DNA of 64,000 bases from Betaproteobacteria bacterium (lineage in GTDB: Bacteria > Pseudomonadota > Gammaproteobacteria > Burkholderiales > Burkholderiaceae_C): positions 124,001 to 188,000 of the forward strand of contig JADJWD010000005.1 in NCBI GenBank assembly GCA_016716535.1. Reading direction: 5' to 3'. The notes beneath the pieces were generated by a model, which had not been told where the DNA came from, made no database searches, and saw nothing but the letters and a program-made list of their open reading frames with translations. Shown here piece by piece: positions 56,639-64,000 of the stretch. Position numbers and translations under genes: made by a program. How positions within the stretch are numbered: position 1 is the first letter of the stretch; every line of letters begins with the position of its first letter.

Positions 56639-58387
56639 ATGAAAGCCTCGCAGACCTTCGTCTCCACGCTGAAGGAGGCGCCCGCCGACGCCGAAGTCAT
56701 CAGCCACAAGCTGATGGTGCGCGCGGGCATGATCAAGCGCCTGGGCGCCGGCATCTACAGCTACATGCCGCTCGGGCTGCGGGTCATCCGCAAGGTCGAG
56801 GCCATCATCCGCGAGGAGATGAACCGCGCCGGCGCGATCGAGCTGCTGATGCCGGTGGTGCAGCCGGCCGAACTGTGGATGGAGACCGGGCGCTTCCAGA
56901 AGATGGGGCCCGAGTTGCTGCGCGTGAAGGACCGGCACGAGCGCGACTTCATCATCCAGCCGACGAGCGAAGAGGTCGTCACCGACATCGCGCGCCAGGA
57001 GCTGAAGAGCTACAAGCAGCTGCCGCGGAACTTCTATCACATCCAGACGAAGTTCCGCGACGAACGCCGGCCGCGCTTCGGCCTGATGCGCGGGCGCGAG
57101 TTCACGATGAAGGACGCCTACTCCTTCGACCGCGACGTGACCTCGGGCCTGAAGAGCTACCAGGCGATGTTCGACGCCTACTGCGCGATCTTCGACCGCA
57201 TGGGGCTGACCTATCGCGCGGTCGCTGCCGACTCGGGCGCCATCGGCGGTGATGCCTCGCAGGAGTTCCAGGTCATCGCCGACACCGGCGAGGACGCGAT
57301 CGTCTACTGCCCGACGAGCGACTACGCGGCCAACATCGAACTGGCCGAAGGGGTGTCGCTGATCGAACGCCGCGCCGCGCCGGCGCAGGCGATGGCCAAG
57401 ACACCGACGCCCGGCAAGGCCACCTGCGAGGACGTGGCGGCGCTCCTGAAGATTCCGCTGGCGACGACGGTGAAGTCGCTCGTGCTCGCCACCGACGAGG
57501 TCGACGAGGCCACCGGCGCCATCAAGGGCACGACGATCTGGCTGTTGCTCGTGCGCGGCGACCACAGCCTCAACGAAGTGAAGGCCGGCAAGCTGCCAGG
57601 CCTGAAGGGCGGCTACCGGTTCGCGACCGGCGCCGAGATCGAGGCGCACTTCGGCTGCAAGCCGGGCTACCTCGGGCCGATCGGCACACGCCGGCCGGTG
57701 AAGGTCGTCGCCGACCGCACCGTCGCCGCGATGCACGACTTCGTCTGCGGCGCCAACGACGCCGACTTCCACTACACCGGCGTCAACTGGGGCCGCGACC
57801 TGCCCGAGCCCGAACTGGTGGCCGACATCCGCAACGTCGTCGCCGGCGACCCCTCGCCCGACGGCAAGGGCGTGCTCGCCATCCAGCGCGGCATCGAGGT
57901 CGGCCATGTCTTCCTGCTCGGCACGAAGTACAGCACGGCGATGAACGCCAACTACCTCGACGAGAGCGGCAAGCCGCAGCCGATGGTGATGGGCTGCTAC
58001 GGCATCGGCGTGACAAGGCTGCTGGGCGCGGCCATCGAGCAGGGCCACGACGAGCGCGGCATCGTCTGGCCCGACGCGCTGGCGCCGTTCTCGGTGGTCG
58101 TCTGCCCGATCGGCTACGACCGCACGCCCGACGTGAAGGCCGCCGCCGAGCGGCTGCACGACGAGTTGGCGGCCGCCGGCGTCGATGTCGTTCTCGACGA
58201 CCGCGGCGAGCGCCCGGGCGCGATGTTCGCCGACTGGGAGTTGATCGGCGTCCCGCAGCGCATCGTCGTCAGCGAGCGCGGGCTGAAGGCCGGCACGGTG
58301 GAAGTGCAGGGCCGGCGCGAGGACAGCGCCCACGCGGTGCCGCTGGCCGAGGCCGCAGCGTTCGTGAGAGGCCGGCTGAAGGCTTGA
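56639..58387 (+). CDS. proS: Prolyl-tRNA synthetase, bacterial (ProS type 1)
   Basis: 582 residues from ATG 56639 (MKASQTFVSTLKEAP). Class II core motifs flank an editing (INS) domain at about 225-410 that hydrolyses Ala-tRNA(Pro): motif 2 TKFRDERRPRFGLMRGREF and motif 3 GCYGIGVTR. The anticodon-binding domain is at about 480-580. Full length for the type with INS. The frame remains open upstream but without family similarity. Confidence 0.97.
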   Translation: MKASQTFVSTLKEAPADAEVISHKLMVRAGMIKRLGAGIYSYMPLGLRVIRKVEAIIREEMNRAGAIELLMPVVQPAELWMETGRFQKMGPELLRVKDRHERDFIIQPTSEEVVTDIARQELKSYKQLPRNFYHIQTKFRDERRPRFGLMRGREFTMKDAYSFDRDVTSGLKSYQAMFDAYCAIFDRMGLTYRAVAADSGAIGGDASQEFQVIADTGEDAIVYCPTSDYAANIELAEGVSLIERRAAPAQAMAKTPTPGKATCEDVAALLKIPLATTVKSLVLATDEVDEATGAIKGTTIWLLLVRGDHSLNEVKAGKLPGLKGGYRFATGAEIEAHFGCKPGYLGPIGTRRPVKVVADRTVAAMHDFVCGANDADFHYTGVNWGRDLPEPELVADIRNVVAGDPSPDGKGVLAIQRGIEVGHVFLLGTKYSTAMNANYLDESGKPQPMVMGCYGIGVTRLLGAAIEQGHDERGIVWPDALAPFSVVVCPIGYDRTPDVKAAAERLHDELAAAGVDVVLDDRGERPGAMFADWELIGVPQRIVVSERGLKAGTVEVQGRREDSAHAVPLAEAAAFVRGRLKA

Positions 58388-58407
58388 GCCGGCGTGCCCG
58401 CCCTGCG

Positions 58408-59079
58408 ATGACGCAAGCCATCGCACCGATCAGGCGCCGCCTCGTGCTCGGCGCAGGGGCCGGCGGCGCGGCCGCTGCCGCAATAGCGTCAGCCGGGCTC
58501 TTCCTCGGCGCATTCGCTGCGCGCCCGGCCTTCGCCGGCGCGCAAGTCGAAGAGCCGCTCGCCGACGCCGTGCGCACGGCGCTCGCCGCCTCGGTGGCCG
58601 AGGACGCGCCGCCGAAGCCCACCTTCGACGGCATCGAGCAACGCCTGGCCTACCTGCGCTGGCTCGGCGCGGCCAGCGAGCGCCTGAAGCGCCGCAAGGC
58701 CGACCACCACACGCGCGTCGAGTTCCTCGAGGCGCTGTGGTACGAGAGCAAGCGCGCCGGGCTCGAGCCCGCGCTCGTGCTCGGGCTCGTGCAGGTCGAA
58801 AGCGGCTTTCGCAAGTATGCGATCAGCGTGGCCGGCGCGCGCGGCTACATGCAGGTGATGCCGTTCTGGGCGCGGCTGATCGGCGACGGCGACGTGCACC
58901 GCCTCTTCCACTTGCAGACCAACCTGCGCTTCGGCTGCGTGATCCTGCGCCACTACCTCGAGCGCGAGCGCGGCGACCTGTTCCTCGCGCTCGGCCGCTA
59001 CAACGGCAGCCGCGGCCGGCCCGAGTACCCGAACGCCGTGTTCGCGACGCGGCGGCAGTGGGACATCAAGGACGGCTGA
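58408..59079 (+). CDS. Lytic transglycosylase domain protein
   Basis: 223 residues from ATG 58408. A TTG at 58384, overlapping the proS stop, would add eight residues. The N-terminus (PIRRRLVLGAGAGG and a hydrophobic stretch to about 45) looks like a Tat or Sec signal. The SLT fold (about 110-215) shows VLGLVQVESGFRKYAISVAG, where the Glu of VESGF is the catalytic acid, then ARGYMQVMPF and LALGRYNG. It cleaves peptidoglycan in the periplasm. It directly follows proS, an order seen in beta-proteobacteria. Confidence 0.9.
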   Translation: MTQAIAPIRRRLVLGAGAGGAAAAAIASAGLFLGAFAARPAFAGAQVEEPLADAVRTALAASVAEDAPPKPTFDGIEQRLAYLRWLGAASERLKRRKADHHTRVEFLEALWYESKRAGLEPALVLGLVQVESGFRKYAISVAGARGYMQVMPFWARLIGDGDVHRLFHLQTNLRFGCVILRHYLERERGDLFLALGRYNGSRGRPEYPNAVFATRRQWDIKDG

Positions 59080-59107
59080 CCGCGACCGGCTCGGTGCGGC
59101 GGCGGCG

Positions 59108-59422
59108 TCAGCCCTTGGCGAGCAGCTGCTGCAGTTCGCCGGACTGGTACATCTCCATCATGATGTCCGAGCCGCCGACGAACTCGCCGTTCACGTACAG
59201 CTGCGGGATGGTCGGCCAGTTGGCGTAGTCCTTGATGCCCTGGCGCACGGCCTCGTCCTCGAGCACGTTGAAGGTCTCGAGGTCGTCCACGCCGCAGGCC
59301 TTGAGCACCTGCACCGCGCGGCCGGAGAAGCCGCACATCGGGAACTGGGCATTGCCCTTCATGAAAAGCACGACCCGGTGGCCTTTCACCAGTTGGTCGA
59401 TGCGTTGCTGCACGTCGCTCAT
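59108..59422 (-). CDS. grxD: Monothiol glutaredoxin 4 (GrxD)
   Basis: 104 residues from ATG 59422 (MSDVQQRIDQLV), the normal size for Grx4. The active site is CGFS (MCGFSGRAVQ, about residue 29), which binds a 2Fe-2S cluster with glutathione. WPTIPQLYVNGEFVGGSD is the glutathione-binding strand. Acts in Fe-S cluster trafficking. The upstream open frame has no family match. Confidence 0.95.
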   Translation of the reverse strand: MSDVQQRIDQLVKGHRVVLFMKGNAQFPMCGFSGRAVQVLKACGVDDLETFNVLEDEAVRQGIKDYANWPTIPQLYVNGEFVGGSDIMMEMYQSGELQQLLAKG

Positions 59423-59554
59423 TTGCCGGCCCCTATGCGCAGGGAAGTTTTCGAGTGGCGCAGTATGGGGCATGTGGCGCTGCTGCACCGGCGTCGGGGC
59501 ATCGGCGCGTGCGCCTGGCGTGGTGGCCCGCGCGGCTGCCGCACCGCCGGTGGA

Positions 59555-60193
59555 TCAGAAGCTGTAGCGCACGCCCAGTTGCAGCACCGGCGCCAGCCGC
59601 AGCTCGCGCAGCGCGGCGTCGGTGCCCTGGCTGCCGAACATCGCGCGGCCGAGCTGGCCGAACCCGGCCGGGCGGCCCGCGACGAGGCCCACGTCGGCAC
59701 TCACCGAGAGGCTGCGCCACAGCGCATCGCTGCTGTAGCCGAGGCCCAGGTAAGGCACGGTCGACGAGGCGTCGGCTTGGCCGGTACTCCCCGCTTGAGG
59801 GCCCAGGTCCAGCAGCGTCAGCCCCAGCCGCGCCGAAGGGGCCGCGGTCCACATCGGCGCGCCGCCGGGCGCCCCGAGCATCAGGCCGCTGGTGGCGCGG
59901 AAGCTGCCGAACGCCGGCGTCGCGAAGACGTAGTCGCCGAGCACCGCGCCGCCTTGCACGCTGCGCGTCGCGGCAGCGCCGGTATCACTGGCATGGGTCA
60001 GGCCGACCGGCGCGAGCGTCGCCGTCTGCACGGTGATGCGCGCTTGCAGCCGCGGCCACAGCCAATCGCCCGAGCCGGCGACGAGCCCGTGCCCCGCTTG
60101 CGCCGCGGCGGGCGCGGCGCCGGCACAGGCCCCAGCCGCGACCGTGAACGCCGCCGCGCACTGCCGAAACCGACACCGACGTTGCTGCTTCAT
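59555..60193 (-). CDS. Hypothetical exported protein, outer-membrane-barrel-like
   Basis: 212 residues from ATG 60193, chosen because it gives a clear signal peptide (MKQQRRCRFRQ then hydrophobic, ending AAAQ at about 32). The mature part is Gly/Ala/Leu-rich with alternating residues (SGLMLGAPGG, YLGLGYSSDAL, SLSVSADVGLV) and ends in the aromatic VRYSF, the C-terminal signature of outer-membrane beta-barrel proteins recognised by BamA. About eight strands fit the length. No specific family recognised. The 98-base gap to prmC holds no feature I recognise. Confidence 0.7.
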   Translation of the reverse strand: MKQQRRCRFRQCAAAFTVAAGACAGAAPAAAQAGHGLVAGSGDWLWPRLQARITVQTATLAPVGLTHASDTGAAATRSVQGGAVLGDYVFATPAFGSFRATSGLMLGAPGGAPMWTAAPSARLGLTLLDLGPQAGSTGQADASSTVPYLGLGYSSDALWRSLSVSADVGLVAGRPAGFGQLGRAMFGSQGTDAALRELRLAPVLQLGVRYSF

Positions 60194-60291
60194 CCCGGAC
60201 CCCTGCTGCGGTGCGAAGACCATCATGCTCCGGCGCGTGCCGGTCCGGCATCCCCCCAACGAGGCAACACGGCAACAGTTGGCATTGATCT

Positions 60292-61107
60292 TCAGCGGGA
60301 CCAGCGCGCACCGGTCAGGCGCGGTTGCCCGGCCAAGTCACGCCGCGTCGTGATGGCCTCGAAGCCGCGCGCGCGCAGCAGGGCAGCCACCGTGCCTGCC
60401 TGGTCGAAGCCGTGCTCGAGCAGCAGCCAGCCGCCGGCGGCCAGGTGTTCCGGCGTGCCGGCGACGATCGCCGTTAGCGCATGCAATCCGTCGGGGCCGG
60501 CCACCAGTGCACCAACAGGCTCGTGGCGCAGCGCGCGCAGGTGCGCATCACCCTCGGCCACGTAAGGGGGATTGGAGACGACGAGCCCGAAGCGCCGGCC
60601 GGCGAATGGCGCCCACCAGTCGCCATCCAGCCAGCCGACGTGCAGACCGAGGCGCGCCGCGTTGGCCTGCGCCACGGCCAGCGCGGCCGCGCTGCGGTCA
60701 CTCGCCCACACGTCGAAGTGCGCGGCGCGCGCCTTGAACGCCAGCGCGATGGCGCCGCTGCCGGTGCCGAGGTCGGCGAGGCTCTGGATGGGCGCCTCGG
60801 GCGCCAGCTCGAGCGCCCAGTCGACGAGCCCTTCGGTCTCCGGCCGCGGCACCAGCACGTCGGCGTTCACCTGCAACGCCAGGCCGTGGAACTCGCGCTC
60901 GCCGACGAGATAGGCAAGCGGCACGCCGTCGGCGCGCCGCGCGACGTCGGCATCGAAGCGCGCGGCGACCTCGGGCGCGAGCGCTTCGTCGTCGTGCGCC
61001 AGCACCCAGGTGCGCGGGCGGCCGAGGTGGTGGGCGAGCAGCTGCTGCGCGTCCAGCCGCGCCACGCCGGCAGCGCGCGCGCGTTGAAGCCACTCGCCGA
61101 TGCGCAT
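60292..61107 (-). CDS. prmC: Release factor glutamine methyltransferase PrmC
   Basis: 271 residues from ATG 61107; a TTG at 61125 would add six. Catalytic motif NPPYV (about residue 183) and SAM-binding DLGTGSGAIAL (about 116) are present, and VPRPETEG is conserved. It methylates the Gln of the GGQ motif in release factors. It lies 43 bases after prfA on the same strand, the usual order. Confidence 0.95.
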   Translation of the reverse strand: MRIGEWLQRARAAGVARLDAQQLLAHHLGRPRTWVLAHDDEALAPEVAARFDADVARRADGVPLAYLVGEREFHGLALQVNADVLVPRPETEGLVDWALELAPEAPIQSLADLGTGSGAIALAFKARAAHFDVWASDRSAAALAVAQANAARLGLHVGWLDGDWWAPFAGRRFGLVVSNPPYVAEGDAHLRALRHEPVGALVAGPDGLHALTAIVAGTPEHLAAGGWLLLEHGFDQAGTVAALLRARGFEAITTRRDLAGQPRLTGARWSR

Positions 61108-61150
61108 GCGGTCGATGCGTGCCAAAACGCCGAGAACGCCGGCCGGCGCT

Positions 61151-62254
61151 TCAGCGCCCGCCGGCCTCGAGCTGCTCGAGCTGCTCGGCGGCGCGCGCCG
61201 CGGCGAGTGCGCTGGTGACGTCGTCGAGGTCGCCGTCCATGATCTGCCCGAGCTTGTACAGCGTCAGGTTGATGCGGTGGTCGGTCAGCCGCCCCTGCGG
61301 GAAGTTGTAGGTGCGGATGCGGTCGCTGCGGTCGCCGCTGCCGACCAGGCTCTTGCGCGTGGCCGCTTCCTTGGCCGCGCGTTCGCTGCGCTCCTTGTCG
61401 CGCAGCCGCGCGACCAGCACCGCCATTGCCTTGGCCTTGTTGCGGTGCTGCGAGCGGTCGTCCTGGCACTCGGCGACGAGGCCCGTGGGCAGGTGCGTGA
61501 TGCGGATCGCGCTGTCGGTCTTGTTGACGTGCTGGCCGCCGGCGCCGCTGGCACGGAAGGTGTCGATGCGCAGCTCGGCCGGGTTGAGCTGCACCTCGTC
61601 GGCCTCGTCGGGCTCGGGCATCACGGCCACCGTGCAGGCGCTCGTGTGGATGCGGCCCTGGCTCTCGGTGGCCGGCACGCGCTGCACGCGGTGGCCGCCG
61701 CTCTCGAAGCGCAGCCGGCCGTAGGCGCCGTCGCCCTCGACGCGCAGCACCAGTTCCTTGTAGCCGCCGAGTTCAGCCGGGCTCTCGCTCATCACCTCGG
61801 TGCGCAGGCCGGCGCGTTCGCACCAGCGCAGGTACATGCGCGCCAGGTCGCCGGCAAAGAGCGCACTCTCGTCGCCGCCGGTGCCGGCGCGGATTTCGAG
61901 GAAGGCGTTGCGCGCGTCGTCCGGGTCCTTCGGCACGAGCGCTGCGTGCAGCTCGGCGGCCAGCCGCTCGAGGTCGGCGCCGGCGGCGGCGGCTTCCTCG
62001 CGCGCCAGTTCGGCGAGTTCGCCATCCGGCTCGCTTGCCTGCATCTCCTCGGCCGCGTCGAGGTCGCGCTCGCGCTGCTGGTAGCGCCGCCAGGTCTCGA
62101 CGACGCCCGCCACCTCGGCCTGCTCGCGCGAGACGGCGAGATAACGCTTGATGTCGGCGGCGACTGCCGGGTCGGCGAGCGTCGCGTCGAGTTCAGTCAG
62201 GCGCAGCGCGAGGCGCTCGAAGCGTTCGCGCAGGGCGGCGTTCAGCGCACTCAT
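61151..62254 (-). CDS. prfA: Peptide chain release factor 1
   Basis: 367 residues. The PxT-type recognition tripeptide PAT (in RVPATES, about 190) identifies RF1 (UAA/UAG), and GGQ in SGAGGQHVNKTDSA (about 235) is the catalytic loop, methylated by PrmC encoded next. It lies 55 bases downstream of hemA, and the cluster hemA-prfA-prmC is conserved across proteobacteria. Confidence 0.97.
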   Translation of the reverse strand: MSALNAALRERFERLALRLTELDATLADPAVAADIKRYLAVSREQAEVAGVVETWRRYQQRERDLDAAEEMQASEPDGELAELAREEAAAAGADLERLAAELHAALVPKDPDDARNAFLEIRAGTGGDESALFAGDLARMYLRWCERAGLRTEVMSESPAELGGYKELVLRVEGDGAYGRLRFESGGHRVQRVPATESQGRIHTSACTVAVMPEPDEADEVQLNPAELRIDTFRASGAGGQHVNKTDSAIRITHLPTGLVAECQDDRSQHRNKAKAMAVLVARLRDKERSERAAKEAATRKSLVGSGDRSDRIRTYNFPQGRLTDHRINLTLYKLGQIMDGDLDDVTSALAAARAAEQLEQLEAGGR

Positions 62255-62309
62255 CGGCGCGGCCTTTCGGCCGCCGGCGCGCTACGCAGCGCGCCCGGGC
62301 GGGCCGCGT

Positions 62310-63707
62310 TCATCGCGGCGCGGGCCCGCTGCCGTTGTCGAAGCCGCGCGCCGGGCTGCCGCCGTGGGTGCCGGTGCCGCCGTTCGTGCCGTTCGTGCCA
62401 CCGTTGACGCCGGTGTCGCGCAGCAGGCTGACGCCGCCGCTGCCGCGCAGGAAGAGGCGCGACACCGTGTCGGCGAGCCGCTCGCGCTCGGCGCCCTCGG
62501 CGCCGTGCAGTTCGGCCAGCGCCCCGTGCAGCATCTTGCCGGTCAGCCCGCGTGCCAGCGAGCGCAGCACCTGCTCGACCGGCTCGCCGCGCGCCAGCAG
62601 CCTGCGCGCGCGCGCCAGCTCGATGGCGCCCCAGTCGTCGGCTTGCCGGTTCAGCGCCTGGATCAGCGGCACCGCGGCGCGCTGGTCGAGCCAGTGCGCG
62701 AAGCTCTGCACGCCGGCGTCGATGATCGCCTCGGCCTGTTGCACCGCGGCCTGGCGCTTCTCGCCGGCGCTTTGCACGCGCTCGCTGAGGTCGTCGACGG
62801 TGTAGAGATAGATGTCGGCCAGTTGCGCGACCTCGGGCTCGATGTCGCGCGGCACCGCGAGGTCGACCATGAAGATCGGCCGGCGGCGGCGCGCCTTCAG
62901 CGCGCGCTCGACGGCGCCCAGCCCGATGATCGGCAGCGTGCTCGCGGTGCACGAGATGACGGCGTCGAACTCGTGCAGCCGCTGCGGCAGGTCGGCCAGG
63001 CGCAGCGCCTGCGCGCCGAAGCGGCCGGCGAGCTTCTCGCCGCGCTCGAGCGTGCGGTTGGCCACCGCCATGCTGCGCGGCTGGCGCGCCGCGAAGTGCG
63101 TGGCGACGAGCTCGATCATCTCGCCGGCGCCGACGAAGAGCACGTGCAACTCGCGCAGGTCCTCGAACAGCTCGCCGGCCAGCCGCACGGCCGCGGCCGC
63201 CATGCTGATCGAATGCGCGCCGATCTCGGTGGAGGTGCGCACCTCCTTGGCCACCGAGAAGCTGCGCTGGAAGAGCTGGTGCAGCGTCGTGCCGAGCGTG
63301 CCGGCTTCGTCGGCCAGGCGCACCGCCTGCTTCATCTGGCCGAGGATCTGCGGCTCGCCGAGCACCATCGAATCGAGGCCGGCGGCGACGCGGAAGGCGT
63401 GCCGCGCCGCGTCGCGGTCGTGCTTGACGTAGGCGTGCTGCTGCAGATGCTCGGCGCTGACGCGGCCCTGTTCGGCCAGCCAGTCGAGCGCCGGCTCGAC
63501 GATCGGCGCCGCCGGCGCGGCGCCCACCGCGAGGTACAGCTCGGTGCGGTTGCAGGTGGAGACGATCGCCGCTTCGGGATCGACGCGTTCGAGCCGCTGG
63601 TTCAGCCCGCGCAGCGCGGGTGCGAGCTGTTCGGGCGAGAACGCAAGCCGCCCGCGCAGGTCCAGCGGGGCCGTCTGATGATTCAAGCCGAAGGTGATGA
63701 CGCTCAC
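62310..63707 (-). CDS. hemA: Glutamyl-tRNA reductase
   Basis: 465 residues from GTG 63707. N-terminal catalytic domain with Cys52 in VSTCNRTELY, NADPH-binding domain (about 175-320, FVGAGEMIELV), C-terminal dimerisation domain. First committed step of C5-pathway heme synthesis. The last ~40 residues are an unusual Gly/Asn/Thr low-complexity tail (repeated G-T-N) absent from typical HemA. TACAAT at 63719-63714 would start transcription on the GTG; no Shine-Dalgarno sequence is seen. Confidence 0.97.
   Translation of the reverse strand: MSVITFGLNHQTAPLDLRGRLAFSPEQLAPALRGLNQRLERVDPEAAIVSTCNRTELYLAVGAAPAAPIVEPALDWLAEQGRVSAEHLQQHAYVKHDRDAARHAFRVAAGLDSMVLGEPQILGQMKQAVRLADEAGTLGTTLHQLFQRSFSVAKEVRTSTEIGAHSISMAAAAVRLAGELFEDLRELHVLFVGAGEMIELVATHFAARQPRSMAVANRTLERGEKLAGRFGAQALRLADLPQRLHEFDAVISCTASTLPIIGLGAVERALKARRRRPIFMVDLAVPRDIEPEVAQLADIYLYTVDDLSERVQSAGEKRQAAVQQAEAIIDAGVQSFAHWLDQRAAVPLIQALNRQADDWGAIELARARRLLARGEPVEQVLRSLARGLTGKMLHGALAELHGAEGAERERLADTVSRLFLRGSGGVSLLRDTGVNGGTNGTNGGTGTHGGSPARGFDNGSGPAPR
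62361..62409 (-). repeat. Gly-Thr-Asn coding repeats in the hemA 3' end
   Basis: GGCACGAAC is repeated twice in tandem with related GGCGGCACC and GGCACCCAC units, encoding G-T-N, G-G-T and G-T-H. The unit resembles the nonamers in the uvrA linker at 27589-27642. Confidence 0.65.
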
Positions 63708-63713
63708 ATGGCC

Positions 63714-63719
63714 ATTGTA
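63714..63719 (-). promoter_or_regulatory. Putative -10 box of hemA
   Basis: TACAAT on the minus strand ends seven bases before the GTG start codon, so the predicted transcript would begin at the codon itself. No -35 match found. Confidence 0.4.
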
Positions 63720-63766
63720 GATTTCGGCCCCTTCCCGGCGCTTGCCGCGGCTTGCTGCCGCCCGCG

Positions 63767-64000
63767 ATGGAACCGATTACCTTCCTGAATCATCTGGCCA
63801 ACCTCTTCGTGCCCGCGCTGGCGCTGGGCGCGCTGGCCGCGGCGTTGGCGAAGCTGACATGGCGCGCCGAACTGGCCGGCCGTGCGTGGTGGCAACTGGC
63901 CGCCGCAGCGGCAGGCGTCAACGCGGTCGTCACGCTGGCCGGCTTTGCCCTCAGCGGCGATGGCCGCATGGGCACCTACGTCGCAATGGTGCTCGCGACG
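63767..64000 (+). CDS. Membrane protein, N-terminal part (cut by window end)
   Basis: 78 codons from ATG 63767, still open at the window end. MEPITFLNHLANLFVPALALGALAAALAKL gives one membrane helix at about 9-28, and a second hydrophobic stretch lies at about 44-63. Gene divergent from hemA, 59 bases away. No family recognised; two or more membrane segments suggest an inner-membrane protein. Confidence 0.6.
   Translation, partial: MEPITFLNHLANLFVPALALGALAAALAKLTWRAELAGRAWWQLAAAAAGVNAVVTLAGFALSGDGRMGTYVAMVLAT

Overview
This very GC-rich window reads as chromosome of a beta-proteobacterium, most likely Burkholderiales of the Rubrivivax/Leptothrix/Methylibium type (inferred from gene content and order; not confirmed by database search). 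Typical markers are the rplU-rpmA-obgE-proB block, cytochrome c4 divergent from engB, the pilB-pilC-pilD-coaE-zapD-yacG string, a Bug-type solute receptor, a double-length UvrA, and short dispersed repeats around the core CTGAGCCTGTCGAAG at gene ends.

Layout. 1-4 kb: end of an alpha/beta hydrolase, a putative lipoprotein, a split AtuA-type pair and an orphan Bug receptor. 4-8.4 kb: DUF2946 protein, TonB-dependent siderophore-type receptor and PepSY membrane protein, a metal-uptake cluster. 8.5-10.9 kb: membrane-anchored octaheme cytochrome c with a cytochrome b partner. 10.9-13.6 kb: TldD/PmbA protease pair. 13.9-22.5 kb: two very large lipoproteins. One joins a copper-radical (galactose-oxidase-like) oxidase to Ig, PKD, YVTN propeller, di-heme peroxidase-like and PA14 modules. 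The other has eight Ig-like repeats and a TbpB-like C-terminal barrel. This is the most unusual part of the window. 22.8-28.5 kb: a 1908-residue tandem UvrA. 28.6-32.7 kb: small orphans and a complete TRAP transporter (receptor, small and large permease). 32.7-36.8 kb: MsrPQ, cytochrome c4, EngB and an alpha/beta hydrolase.

36.9-43.1 kb: two divergent coiled-coil proteins that share a nearly identical C-terminal module, next to a DUF1631 protein. 43.2-45.5 kb: groES-groEL with promoter, CIRCE operator and terminator. 45.7-51.4 kb: yacG, zapD, coaE, pilD, pilC and pilB, all on the minus strand. 51.6-56.4 kb: tRNA-Pro(CGG), ispB divergent from rplU-rpmA-obgE-proB, then rppH. 56.6-64 kb: proS, a lytic transglycosylase, glutaredoxin 4, an outer-membrane-type orphan, prmC-prfA-hemA, and the start of a membrane protein.

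Most of the right half is housekeeping. Several gene pairs are translationally coupled by ATGA, GTGA, TGATG or CTGA overlaps. Several other genes (atuA-like, engB, hemA, perhaps obgE) have a -10-like hexamer almost on top of the start codon and no Shine-Dalgarno sequence, which suggests leaderless mRNAs.
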